Assembly: GCA_045646905.1 (NCBI GenBank)
Contig: JAZRLP010000023.1
Span: 1-64,000, forward strand
Origin: RGIG4079 sp045646905
GTDB lineage: Bacteria > Bacteroidota > Bacteroidia > Bacteroidales > Muribaculaceae
Direction of reading: 5' to 3'
DNA: 64,000 nt
This document shows, one piece after another, positions 1-9,040 of the stretch. Numbering within the stretch: the stretch's first letter is position 1; each line of letters opens with the position of its first letter. Position numbers and translations under genes: made by a program. A model generated the notes under the pieces. The model ran no database searches. It worked only from the letters and a program-made list of their open reading frames with translations, and had not been told where the DNA came from.

Positions 1-732
1 AAAAGCACAATTGTATGAACCATCTTCAAAATAGAACAAATGGTAATTTCCACCCTTGCTAGAAGCTTCACCAATATTTTGTGAACGTGGTAAAGTCAAA
101 GGCTCATAATTTGAATCCAAATAGAACTGTACGTGGAAGCCTGGTTTTGGACAATAAGATGGTTCCAAGTAGTAGTAAGGACTTACCAAACGATATAAAT
201 GATTACCTCCTTCAGAATATTCAGCAGCTTTTTCTATGGCTACATTAGCTTGTGCGCCAGCCCAGTTAGAAGCCATGATACACTTACCAGCTGATACCCA
301 TGTATAATCCTTCTTCAAAGAAAGAGTATAAGTAGAGATACCTGATACAGAAGCTTGTTCAGCATCAAAAGCAATTTTAGCAGTATAAGTAGTACCCATT
401 ACAATAGCATCAGCATTAACTGTAATTGCATATTCTGCTGTACTTTGACCTTCTTCAAATGTAACAGATTCAACACCACTAAAAATACTTGAGAATTCGC
501 CTGTTACAGGGAGTGTTACGCTTCCACCAGCATTGTTACGAACTACTTTGATAACATATGTAGAAGGAACAACATCAGCTGCATTGAGACTAAAGCTTGA
601 TGAAGCTGTTTCAAATGAGTATTTTTCAGTTTCTTCAATGTACTCATCCCAATATTCGCCTTCGCTACAGCTTGCAAACATCGATGTGATGGCAAGCAGA
701 GCCATGAATATAATTGAATGTTTGAATTTCAT
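1..732 (-). CDS. SusE/SusF-like outer-membrane lipoprotein, C-terminus cut by window edge
   Basis: The reading frame is open from an ATG at 732 down to base 1, so only the first 244 codons are present. The protein starts with a lipoprotein signal: a hydrophobic stretch, then FAS-C with the lipid-attached Cys at residue 22. The mature part is Thr/Ser/Val rich, with alternating beta-type sequence from about residue 35, as expected for the Ig-like domains of the DUF1735/SusE/SusF group. It lies 27 bases after the susD stop on the same strand, so it is probably the third gene of the susC-susD operon. By analogy it would sit on the cell surface and bind glycan. The family call rests on lipobox, composition and position, not on a specific motif. 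Confidence 0.72.
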   Translation of the reverse strand, partial: MKFKHSIIFMALLAITSMFASCSEGEYWDEYIEETEKYSFETASSSFSLNAADVVPSTYVIKVVRNNAGGSVTLPVTGEFSSIFSGVESVTFEEGQSTAEYAITVNADAIVMGTTYTAKIAFDAEQASVSGISTYTLSLKKDYTWVSAGKCIMASNWAGAQANVAIEKAAEYSEGGNHLYRLVSPYYYLEPSYCPKPGFHVQFYLDSNYEPLTLPRSQNIGEASSKGGNYHLFYFEDGSYNCAF

Positions 733-758
733 AATTTACTTTTTTATAAGTTACTAAA

Positions 759-2402
759 TTAATTGTCTGCAACTGGTGATGGAGCAGTCAATGTTGGGTT
801 AGTGTCATGCTCGAGCATCGGATTAGCTTCAATTTCAGAGTTAGGAATTGGGTAAACCAATACTGGGTCACCAGCAGGAATATGATATACATATGCCCGT
901 TCAAAACCTGCACCACGACGGTCAATATCCTTCTTCAAACGCATGATGTCAGCGTATGAGAAACCTTCACCCCAAACTTCGATACCACATTGTTGCCAAA
1001 CAGCATCTTGAACAGCTTGTGGAGATGACGCAGTACAAGTATAAGCAGGGTCACGATAAGTTGATACAAAGTTCTGCAAAGTAGCAGCACCCGCAGATGC
1101 GTTACCTGACATAGCTTGAGCTTCAGCCAAGATCAAATACATTTCTTCAACACGCATCAAAGGATAAGCCGATACAGCACCTACAGTTGGTTCTTCTATA
1201 TCACCATTCGCTGGGCGGAATTTTACTGAAGCATAGTCAACAAGAGCATCTCCACCTGCGATATATGGAGTCATACCATAAAGAGCAGTACCTTTAGGAG
1301 CCTTCCACATAAGTTTACGGAAGTCAGTATTATTAAGACGAGCATACATGCTAGCGTCAATCATAATGTTAGGTTCAGCAGCAGCATATCCAAATACAGC
1401 TTCGTTTGACATCCAAGAAGTCCAGTTCAAAATACCTGATTGAACAACATTATCTTCCACTACCATTTGAACACCCCACATCCATTGATTGATGTCATTA
1501 AAACCTTTCGCGAGGTCAAGACATTCTTCTTGAGTCATAGGAGTTACACTCGCAGCATTGATAGCTTTGCGAGCATATTCTTTAGCATTTTTGAAATTTT
1601 CAGCAGAACTAGCATCAGTACCTTCACCAGCAAGCCACATATAATAACGAGCCTTCAAACCATAAACTACAGCCAAATCAGGCAATGTTTTAGCCGCTAA
1701 TGAGCCTATATTTACAATATATTCTTCAGCTTTGTTCAAGTCGTTAATAATAAATGCAGCCATTTCTTCACGAGAAACGCGAGGATTGTTACGAGTTTCA
1801 TCTTCACCCATACCCTCTTTTACGATGGGCACAGTGAGATTCAATACGTCATTTCCATCTGGATTTATACTTGATGTTACATCATTAGGAAGGAATTCCC
1901 ACATTTGAGCCATGTCAAGATAGTAATGAGCACGATAAGCTAACCCAACGCCAAGCATACCAAGTTGTGCTTCAGTTGCAGTTTCAGGATTAACTGCACT
2001 AATCAAGTTATTAGTAGTTTGCACACCTTTCCAATAGAAGTTCCAAAGGAATTGACAATATACATAACTTTCACCTTGATATTTATTAAGTTCCCAGTTA
2101 GTGTACCAGTTGTAACCCGAAGCTACAACAGGAAGGTCGCCGGTCATCACATCGCGGATGTGCATCACAGAACCATAACCCCAGTCATAGTGATAAGAAG
2201 AACTGAGAGTTGCATAGTTATTCATAAACGCAGGCATAGCCCAAAGAAGAGCTTCAGTAGCCTTAGCCGAAGAAGAGATAACTTCATCGGTAGCGATATC
2301 AGTAGGGAAAGTTTCCTCGATACAACTTGTTGACATCAAAGACGATGCTGCAAGACCGAGCCCTACAAATAATGTTGATATTTTAGTTTTCATATTTTGC
2401 AT
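759..2402 (-). CDS. susD: SusD/RagB family glycan-binding outer-membrane lipoprotein
   Basis: This 547-residue protein is of normal length for SusD. It has a lipoprotein signal ending in LMSTS-C with Cys27 as the lipidated residue; Met4 is an alternative start. SusD-family features follow: a helical TPR-like N-terminal half (YRAHYYLDMAQMW around residue 155, and AAFIINDLNKAEEYI near 215) and a C-terminal segment with MRVEEMYLILAEAQA, typical of the family. SusD proteins cap the SusC pore on the outer membrane and help deliver oligosaccharides. The gene follows susC by 23 bases and precedes a SusE-like lipoprotein. The glycan substrate cannot be told, because no glycoside hydrolase or regulator is inside the window. 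Confidence 0.95.
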   Translation of the reverse strand: MQNMKTKISTLFVGLGLAASSLMSTSCIEETFPTDIATDEVISSSAKATEALLWAMPAFMNNYATLSSSYHYDWGYGSVMHIRDVMTGDLPVVASGYNWYTNWELNKYQGESYVYCQFLWNFYWKGVQTTNNLISAVNPETATEAQLGMLGVGLAYRAHYYLDMAQMWEFLPNDVTSSINPDGNDVLNLTVPIVKEGMGEDETRNNPRVSREEMAAFIINDLNKAEEYIVNIGSLAAKTLPDLAVVYGLKARYYMWLAGEGTDASSAENFKNAKEYARKAINAASVTPMTQEECLDLAKGFNDINQWMWGVQMVVEDNVVQSGILNWTSWMSNEAVFGYAAAEPNIMIDASMYARLNNTDFRKLMWKAPKGTALYGMTPYIAGGDALVDYASVKFRPANGDIEEPTVGAVSAYPLMRVEEMYLILAEAQAMSGNASAGAATLQNFVSTYRDPAYTCTASSPQAVQDAVWQQCGIEVWGEGFSYADIMRLKKDIDRRGAGFERAYVYHIPAGDPVLVYPIPNSEIEANPMLEHDTNPTLTAPSPVADN

Positions 2403-2425
2403 TTTTTATTTTTAAACCATTAAGT

Positions 2426-5400
2426 TTAGAAAGTTACTGACAAACCACCTGAGAGAGTACGGATAGGAGCATAGTAGCTGTTTGTCACAGAACCTGTGAT
2501 TGACTGACGTGGGTCAAGACCTTGACGTTTTGACCATACCCAGATATTATCAGCAGCAAAATAAATACGAACTTTATCCATACCAGCTTTGCGAGTAACA
2601 GCCAATGGCAATGTGTAACCAAAGTTGATATTGTTCAAACTGAGGTAAGAAGCATCTGTCAAGAAACGATCAGATGATGCAGTTGAGTAGCTGTCACCAA
2701 ATTGGAAACGAGGAATGTTACTATTAGGATTAGCAGTGCTCCATGATTTGAAGATGTCAGCGTGGAAGTTTGTACCTTTTGAACTAGCAGTTGGAGATGA
2801 CATCATACCTGCGTAGTCGCCATCATAAACTTGACCACCGATTTGATAACCGAAGTCAACTGAAAGGTCGAAACCTTTGAAGTTAAGAGTTGTACCAAAA
2901 CCACCATAAAGATCAGGAAGAGCAGTTCCACATAGATAGTAGTCAGCATCGTCATATTGAGTTGTAGTTTTGCGTACTTTATCCATTACTTGTTTACCAT
3001 CTTCACCCATTACTGGTTGACCAGCAGCATCTACACGTGGTTCTTCAGCATCGTAGTACCACATTGATTCACCATTTTCATTAACACCTGCATATTGACG
3101 CATGCGGAAAGTGTAGAGTGAAATGCCTTCACCATAGTAGTAGTTACCGCTTGAGTAACCTTCTACGCCACTACATTCCATAGTTTTACGTTCTTCAGGA
3201 AGATAAGTGATTTTATTTTTATAGTGAGTCAAGTTCAAGCGTAAATCCCAAGAGAAATCACGAGTTGCGATAGGAGTACCTTGAAGTTCAAGTTCAACAC
3301 CTTGGTTACGCATATCACCTACGTTAGCAGCATATGAAGTGTAACCCATTGAAGGTGGTAATGGGAATGAGAACAACATATCAGTTGTTTTACGATAGAA
3401 GTATTCTAATGTACCGCTGAAGCGACCATTCCAGAATCCGAAGTCGATACCAGTATTGAAGTTACCTTGTGATTCCCAAGTGATATCTTTATTACCCATA
3501 CGATAAGGAACTGCAGATGGGTTACCACCAGAGTTTACGATTTCGTAAGTGTTAGTGTAAAGGTAGTTAGTAATGTTATCGTTACCTTGTGAACCATATG
3601 ACAATTTATATTTCAAAAGGTCAACCCATTCAGCAGTGAAGAAGTCTTCTTTTGCGATATTCCAAGCAGCACCAGCTGACCAGAAGTTACCCCAACGGTT
3701 ATCTGGGTGGAAACGAGAAGAAGCATCGCGACGGAAAGAAGCTGAAGCAAAATATCTGCCATCAAAATCATATTGTACACGACCAAAGAAACCTTCTGTG
3801 TTGTAATCAGATTGATAAGAGTTTGTACCACTATCAGTGATACCACCAGCTAATTCAGTATTATTTGGATCAAAGAAGTTTGATTTGCTACCATACAAAT
3901 ATTTGTAGTTATAGCTATAGTATTCGTGACCAATCATTACGTCAACATTGCTCTTGCCAAATTGACGACCCCAAGTCAACAATTGTTGATGGTTTTGTGC
4001 AGTAGAACGAGAGTGGCTGATTGTAGAGATACCATTAGAGGTAGCATATTGGCCATAGTATGGGTTAGTAAATGAGGTAGAGCGAGTTTCGTCAATAGTT
4101 ACACCACTATTCCAAGTGAATTTGAAATCTTTGAGGAATTTAACTTCAAAGAAACCTTGTGCAGTGAAAGCGTTACCTTCGTAGTTATCTGTATCAAGTT
4201 GGTTTGTTGCATAAGGGTTAGCACCTGAAAGGAATGGACGAGAAAGACCAGCATTATCTTTGCTACCGAAGTCATAGATAGCGAAACCATTATCATCTTT
4301 CATGATGTTACCTTGAGCATCACGTACATAAAGAGGATAAATTGGCGCAATTTGTGTTGCGTAAGCAAAGATGTTACCTGAAGAATTTGCGCTACCATCT
4401 TCTCCAAGAGAATTAGCATCAAAACGTGAATAAGAGAAGTTACCACCAACTTTCAACCAGTTTTTAACTTGGTAGTCTGCCTTCATACGACCAGTGAAAC
4501 GTTGATAATCAGAGTTAGCAGTAATACCTTCGTTATCAAGGTAGCTCAAAGAAGCATAGAATGAAGAGCGGTCAGTACCACCGTTAATAGCCAAGTTATA
4601 TTCTTGACGGAGGCTATTTTTATAAGCTTCGTCCAACCAGTTGTCAGGAGTCAAATAATAACCATTAACAACATTACCAAGAGTTGCGTTAGGATTAAGT
4701 TTACCATTTGCACCAATTAGATATTGACCTTCAGGCACGTTATAAACGTTGTAACCAAGACCAGTACCATCACCATAAATCATTGAAGCATTAGCTTGAG
4801 CATGAGCAGCAACGTCAGTCAAACCATTGCCTAAATAATAATTTTTTAAAGCACCATAGTAAGCTTCATAGTATTGAGCTGGAGATGTAATGAAGTTGTA
4901 GTCTTGAGTTGCGCGAGTGTTGGCACCCCATTTAGCATCAAGAGAAACTTTAGCTTCGCCTTGTTTACCTTTTTTAGTTGTGATTACGATAACACCATTA
5001 GCACCACGAGCACCATAAAGAGCTGTAGAAGCAGCATCTTTCAATACTGTCATTGATTCGATATCTTGAGATGAGATATTGTTAATATCACCATCATAAG
5101 GAGCACCGTCAACGATATACAAAGGTGTATTTCCGGCACTAATAGAAGAGATACCACGAATGCGAATTGTTGGTGAAGTTGCACCAGGTTGACCTGAAGC
5201 GTTGTTCAATTGAACACCTGATACACGACCATTCAATGCATTAGTTGCATTTGAAGATTGCACCTTGTTGATGTCATCAGCTTTCACTACGGCTGCCGAA
5301 CCTGTATAGGTTGATTTTTTAGCAGTACCATAAGCAACAACCATCACTTCGTCGAGGTTGTTTTCTGAGTTAGTCAACTCGATACGCATTTCACCTGAAG

Positions 5401-5656
5401 TAATAGTAACTTGTTTTGTTACCATACCAACGTAAGATACGTTCAATTTTGTCACTTTAGCGGGAACTTCGAGAGTAAAGTTACCATCGATGTCGGTTGC
5501 TACACCATTACCGCCACCTACCGGAAGAATAGTAGCGCCTGGAAGAGGCTCTTGGTCTCCGGCATACACGACAACTCCCTTCACCGTACGAGTCTGTGCT
5601 GACGCGCAAAGGCTAATTGAAAGGACTGCCACAAGTAATAGAAACAGCTTTTTCAT
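2426..5656 (-). CDS. susC: SusC/RagA family TonB-linked outer-membrane transporter
   Basis: This 1076-residue protein is full length for SusC. In order it shows a signal peptide (residues 1-20, ending ASAQ), a carboxypeptidase-regulatory-like beta-sandwich (about 22-100, with VKGVVVYAGDQEPLPGATI), a TonB plug (about 110-225, with LYIVDGAPYDGDI and ALYGARGANGVIVITTKKG) and a long barrel ending in LSVTF with a terminal aromatic residue. It imports oligosaccharides across the outer membrane with energy from TonB-ExbBD, working with the SusD encoded just downstream. It is the first gene of the minus-strand operon, and a Bacteroidetes-type promoter lies about 100 bases upstream. No sigma/anti-sigma pair or hybrid two-component sensor is seen beside it. 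Confidence 0.97.
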   Translation of the reverse strand: MKKLFLLLVAVLSISLCASAQTRTVKGVVVYAGDQEPLPGATILPVGGGNGVATDIDGNFTLEVPAKVTKLNVSYVGMVTKQVTITSGEMRIELTNSENNLDEVMVVAYGTAKKSTYTGSAAVVKADDINKVQSSNATNALNGRVSGVQLNNASGQPGATSPTIRIRGISSISAGNTPLYIVDGAPYDGDINNISSQDIESMTVLKDAASTALYGARGANGVIVITTKKGKQGEAKVSLDAKWGANTRATQDYNFITSPAQYYEAYYGALKNYYLGNGLTDVAAHAQANASMIYGDGTGLGYNVYNVPEGQYLIGANGKLNPNATLGNVVNGYYLTPDNWLDEAYKNSLRQEYNLAINGGTDRSSFYASLSYLDNEGITANSDYQRFTGRMKADYQVKNWLKVGGNFSYSRFDANSLGEDGSANSSGNIFAYATQIAPIYPLYVRDAQGNIMKDDNGFAIYDFGSKDNAGLSRPFLSGANPYATNQLDTDNYEGNAFTAQGFFEVKFLKDFKFTWNSGVTIDETRSTSFTNPYYGQYATSNGISTISHSRSTAQNHQQLLTWGRQFGKSNVDVMIGHEYYSYNYKYLYGSKSNFFDPNNTELAGGITDSGTNSYQSDYNTEGFFGRVQYDFDGRYFASASFRRDASSRFHPDNRWGNFWSAGAAWNIAKEDFFTAEWVDLLKYKLSYGSQGNDNITNYLYTNTYEIVNSGGNPSAVPYRMGNKDITWESQGNFNTGIDFGFWNGRFSGTLEYFYRKTTDMLFSFPLPPSMGYTSYAANVGDMRNQGVELELQGTPIATRDFSWDLRLNLTHYKNKITYLPEERKTMECSGVEGYSSGNYYYGEGISLYTFRMRQYAGVNENGESMWYYDAEEPRVDAAGQPVMGEDGKQVMDKVRKTTTQYDDADYYLCGTALPDLYGGFGTTLNFKGFDLSVDFGYQIGGQVYDGDYAGMMSSPTASSKGTNFHADIFKSWSTANPNSNIPRFQFGDSYSTASSDRFLTDASYLSLNNINFGYTLPLAVTRKAGMDKVRIYFAADNIWVWSKRQGLDPRQSITGSVTNSYYAPIRTLSGGLSVTF

Positions 5657-5757
5657 AAATTAATAATTAATTAAACATAGAATAAATTGTTATTATTTTT
5701 TATTTTTTCTCACGTTTTAATTTCGGCATATAACAATGCAATACACCTATTAATTTG

Positions 5758-5787
5758 CAAAGATATACAAAAATATCTAATCACAAA
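5758..5787 (-). promoter_or_regulatory. Promoter of the susC-susD operon
   Basis: On the minus strand TTTG (5784-5787) is followed after 18 bases by TATCTTTG (5758-5765), which fits the Bacteroidetes sigma-ABfr consensus. Transcription should start near 5751, giving a 5' leader of about 95 bases before susC. The rest of the interval up to 5969 is AT-rich, with nothing else recognised. Confidence 0.65.
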
Positions 5788-5969
5788 CAAAAATTAGCAC
5801 TTTTTCTTCGGTTTTAACATTTAACACTTTGATATTTTTATTTGATTTAGCACTCATTTTTGTTCATTTTATCATTTTTTCATCCCATAAAAGCAACAAA
5901 ATGACACGTAAAACGAACTTTTTGATTAACTCCCCCACTCCCCTGATATGTTAAAAGAGTATTAAACAA

Positions 5970-6001
5970 AAGGTGCATCAATTTTTATTGACGCACCTTC
6001 T
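5970..6001 (-). terminator. Intrinsic terminator of the TonB-dependent receptor gene
   Basis: Read on the minus strand, AGGTGCGTCAAT and ATTGATGCACCT form a 12-bp stem with one G-U pair and a short A-rich loop, followed by TTTTGTTTAA. It lies 60 bases past the stop of the minus-strand gene at 6060-8489. Confidence 0.75.
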
Positions 6002-6059
6002 TCCTAAAATTTTGCTGTTTCTATATATTATATATAATAATGTGTATTTATATCTCTCA

Positions 6060-8489
6060 CTACAATTTGCGACCTATAATATCGTCGTTTGAAATAGACT
6101 TTGATGTTTTCTTAACTTGCGCATTAACCGAGCCAAAGCGATATGCTATTCTTAACATTGCTAATTTGCCAGTATTCATCATTTTGGTGTCGGAATATCC
6201 AGTATAATCTCCATTTACAAAATATTGTCGCGATAGTTGTGAACTTGATCCTATAGGATTCAGTGCGAAGATGCTCACTGTAAGGCGATCTTCTTTCAAG
6301 AATGAGCGTTGAAGCGATAAGTAATAATTCCACCCATCATTTGTAATATTATCGGTATAACTATATACATTGTTGACACTTCCCGAGTTACGACCACCAG
6401 CAACCTCAAGGCGCAATTTCCAAGGCAATTGTTGTGTTAATCGAGCACTTGCACCCCATTGCCAACGCGCTTGTCGCAATCCTTGTTGTTTAATTTCATA
6501 TTCCATTCTATATGTCGAGCCATAGATGTTTAGTTGAGTTGTGGGGGTAATGCTCCATTGAATATTTGCATCAAAAAAGAGACTATTATTACGACCCACA
6601 TTGGCATATGTAGAATAAATATGATTATCGATTGCTGTTACATACGATACTATTCCATTGTTTGAGAACTCATAATTGGCCGATAGGTTGAGATTAAATT
6701 TAGGCCTGATTAACATATAGGTCAACTTAAAAGAGTTGTGTCGAGCACTTAATAGATTGGGGTTACCTTGACTTGTAGAGTTAACGCCTTCTTCTACGGC
6801 AGGATTGAGGTAACTTATACCGGGACGGTTGATGCGTGTGGCATAGTTGAATGTGAAACTATTAGCAGCATTGGCTTGCCATGCAAGAGCTGCCGAGGGG
6901 ACCCAATCGCTAAACCCTTGCCCAAAATTGGGTTGTGAACCATCATTAAATTTAGCATTTAGATAAGAGTATTCATATCTGATACCAGCTTTTGCACTTA
7001 AAGATTTCCACTTAAAACGATATTCGCCATATCCAGCCAACACTTGTGTAATATGCGAGAAATCGCTAAAAGTTGTGTCAACTCCGAGATATTGGTTTGT
7101 TGTTGTGCTATGATTATCGCGAAGAATATATTTAGCGCCCACATCGATGGTATGGTGTTTCGCAAATGGACGAGTATAGTCGGCTTGAATAGTATGTTCC
7201 ATAAAATTCAAATCAAACAATGAATGTGTTCCAGTGTAAGCGACTGGCATATTTACCATGTCGTAGTATTCTTGAGTTTGATCTTGATTTTGGTCGGTGG
7301 TAGATACAAGATATGATATATTGAAAGTTTCACCTTTGCGATGAGTAGAGCGCTGATAACTCACATTCCCAGTAAAATCGAGATAATTTTGAGGATAGAA
7401 ATATTTTGCGTTATAGGAGTAGATAGGAGTGCCATCAGCTGCGGTCATCTGAGAGGATGTCGTTCCTGGCACATCAAGGTCATGCCAATAGCCATTAAAT
7501 GAGAGATTAAATAGATTGAGCGTGTCGGGCTCCCAACTTGCATCAACGCCAAACCATGTGCCCCAACCATTATAAGTTCCTTTTGAGATATAATCCATTG
7601 ACGAGCCACTATCTTTGTAATCGTAATGAGTATATGTTTCGCTTTCACTTGAAAGTTTATTCATATTGTATGTGCCGGCATAGGCCGAAATAGCAACTTT
7701 ATCGATTTGCGAAGTTAACCACAACGACCCTTGTGGGGTGCCGAGTGTTGTGATTTGAGCCGACACATTTCCCATTACACCTTTTACTACTGTGTCATCG
7801 TTGGTTACGATATTGAGGATAGCCCCTACCCCTTCGGCATCATATTTTGCTCCTGGCTCGGTTATAACCTCAATGCGCTTAATCATTGATGCAGGAATTG
7901 CCGAAAGCACCTCTTTGGGATTACTTGAAAATGAATTATTGGGGCGACCATTTTTATACACTTTAAAATTGCCCGAACCTTTCACTGTGATATTGTTTTG
8001 TGCATCAACATCAACCATGGGCACTTTGCGGAGCATTTCTATGATAGTTGCAGTTTTAGAGTCGGCATCGGCTTGCACATCATAACCTATGCGGTCAATC
8101 TCTTTGGTTACAAGTGGGCGTTGAGCCATCACCGTCAGTTCGCCAAGCACCTCGGAGTTATCTTTTATCACCATCGTTCCCATATCGGCAACGGGAGTGG
8201 TGGTATTGATTTCAAAATTGCGCGAAATCTCGGTCTTACCGGTCGAATGAATCTTTAATTGATACTTCCCAGTCGTTTTAAGCGATTGTGAAAATGCACC
8301 AGTTTCATCAGTCACACCCATCGATATAGGTTTCAGCGTATCGGTCACATTAAAAATTCTGATTGTCGCATACATCTCGGCCTCACCAAGCGAATCTACA
8401 ACAACACCTTTCACTTGATACCCCGACGCCACGGCTTTTGCCGAGAATAATAAGCAACAAAATATGATTAATTGTTTTAATTGTTTCAT
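6060..8489 (-). CDS. TonB-dependent receptor / outer-membrane beta-barrel family protein
   Basis: This 809-residue outer-membrane protein has a signal peptide (about residues 1-22), a carboxypeptidase-regulatory-like domain (about 24-105, with VKGVVVDSLGEAEMYATI) and a plug-like region. Around residues 205-230 it has RIEVITEPGAKYDAEGVGAI, the hallmark of the OMP_b-brl_3 subfamily. A barrel with many aromatic-rich strands fills the rest. This group is distinct from SusC and has no partner SusD; substrates are mostly unknown. It stands alone, with its own terminator downstream and a possible -7 box TATCTTTG on the minus strand at 8624-8631. The C-terminal tail after the last strand is short and basic, not the usual aromatic end. 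Confidence 0.92.
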   Translation of the reverse strand: MKQLKQLIIFCCLLFSAKAVASGYQVKGVVVDSLGEAEMYATIRIFNVTDTLKPISMGVTDETGAFSQSLKTTGKYQLKIHSTGKTEISRNFEINTTTPVADMGTMVIKDNSEVLGELTVMAQRPLVTKEIDRIGYDVQADADSKTATIIEMLRKVPMVDVDAQNNITVKGSGNFKVYKNGRPNNSFSSNPKEVLSAIPASMIKRIEVITEPGAKYDAEGVGAILNIVTNDDTVVKGVMGNVSAQITTLGTPQGSLWLTSQIDKVAISAYAGTYNMNKLSSESETYTHYDYKDSGSSMDYISKGTYNGWGTWFGVDASWEPDTLNLFNLSFNGYWHDLDVPGTTSSQMTAADGTPIYSYNAKYFYPQNYLDFTGNVSYQRSTHRKGETFNISYLVSTTDQNQDQTQEYYDMVNMPVAYTGTHSLFDLNFMEHTIQADYTRPFAKHHTIDVGAKYILRDNHSTTTNQYLGVDTTFSDFSHITQVLAGYGEYRFKWKSLSAKAGIRYEYSYLNAKFNDGSQPNFGQGFSDWVPSAALAWQANAANSFTFNYATRINRPGISYLNPAVEEGVNSTSQGNPNLLSARHNSFKLTYMLIRPKFNLNLSANYEFSNNGIVSYVTAIDNHIYSTYANVGRNNSLFFDANIQWSITPTTQLNIYGSTYRMEYEIKQQGLRQARWQWGASARLTQQLPWKLRLEVAGGRNSGSVNNVYSYTDNITNDGWNYYLSLQRSFLKEDRLTVSIFALNPIGSSSQLSRQYFVNGDYTGYSDTKMMNTGKLAMLRIAYRFGSVNAQVKKTSKSISNDDIIGRKL

Positions 8490-8778
8490 TTTTGTAAATT
8501 TTCAACTTGTAAATATAACTTTTATTTTTATCGCGATTCAATCATTAGACGCACATATTGCACTTTTTGTTGCATATAGCACTCAAAAAAACAGCCATTT
8601 TTCATCGTTAAACTCTCGCAATACAAAGATACTACCTTATTTAATATAAATTGCCCCCCATTTTTAACATTATTTAACACAATATCATATCCTATACTCC
8701 AAACTTCTTCGCTTGCACCACATATTGACACTTTTATTGGCATATTGCTCTAAAAAAATAAATTTTATCGCGTTTTTA

Positions 8779-8810
8779 TTTGCATTTTGTCATTAAAAAA
8801 CATAATTTTG
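8779..8810 (+). promoter_or_regulatory. Promoter of the ilv operon
   Basis: TTTG (8779-8782), 20 bases, then TAATTTTG (8803-8810) match the Bacteroidetes promoter consensus. The start site would be near 8817, which leaves a leader of about 220 bases before ilvD. Confidence 0.72.
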
Positions 8811-8827
8811 CAATCAATTCTATAATA

Positions 8828-8974
8828 ATGTTAGATGAACAGTCAATATTTGCAAACAAATTTCCCAATGACACACCTGCAATCAGTGGTGGTCGTCGTC
8901 AGCGTCCTTTAATAAAGGGTGGGAAATTTTGTTGTACATATGATACATTAAATAAATATAAACATATAACATGA
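8828..8974 (+). CDS. Possible leader peptide upstream of ilvD
   Basis: A 48-codon frame begins 11 bases after the predicted transcript start and ends with TGA directly in front of the hairpin at 8975-9012. It begins MLDEQSIFANKF and contains ISGGRRQRPLIKGG (residues 19-32) and a Cys pair (35-36). It is not rich in Ile, Leu or Val codons, so it does not look like a classical branched-chain attenuator peptide; the only striking run is Gly-Gly-Arg-Arg-Gln-Arg. Position and length suit a leader peptide, but translation is unproven and the region might act purely as RNA. Confidence 0.35.
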   Translation: MLDEQSIFANKFPNDTPAISGGRRQRPLIKGGKFCCTYDTLNKYKHIT

Positions 8975-9018
8975 AGCCTCCCCACCATGCATTAAACGCA
9001 ATAGGGAGGTTTTGTAGT
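8975..9018 (+). terminator. Candidate attenuator hairpin in the ilvD leader
   Basis: AAGCCTCCC (8974-8982) can pair with GGGAGGTTT (9004-9012) around a 21-base loop, followed by a short T/G run. The 5' arm overlaps CCCACC (8981-8986), which can instead pair with GGTGGG (8918-8923), or as CCACCA with TGGTGG (8887-8892). The hairpin can therefore form or be blocked, as in attenuation. Its T run is weak, so it may act on translation rather than termination. Confidence 0.5.
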
Positions 9019-9040
9019 TAAAAAACGGAGGAAAATAATC

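Noticed and set aside
8528..8743. A 71-codon minus-strand frame upstream of the TonB-dependent receptor
   Set aside because: It overlaps the receptor's promoter region, has no promoter or signal of its own, and its composition looks random.
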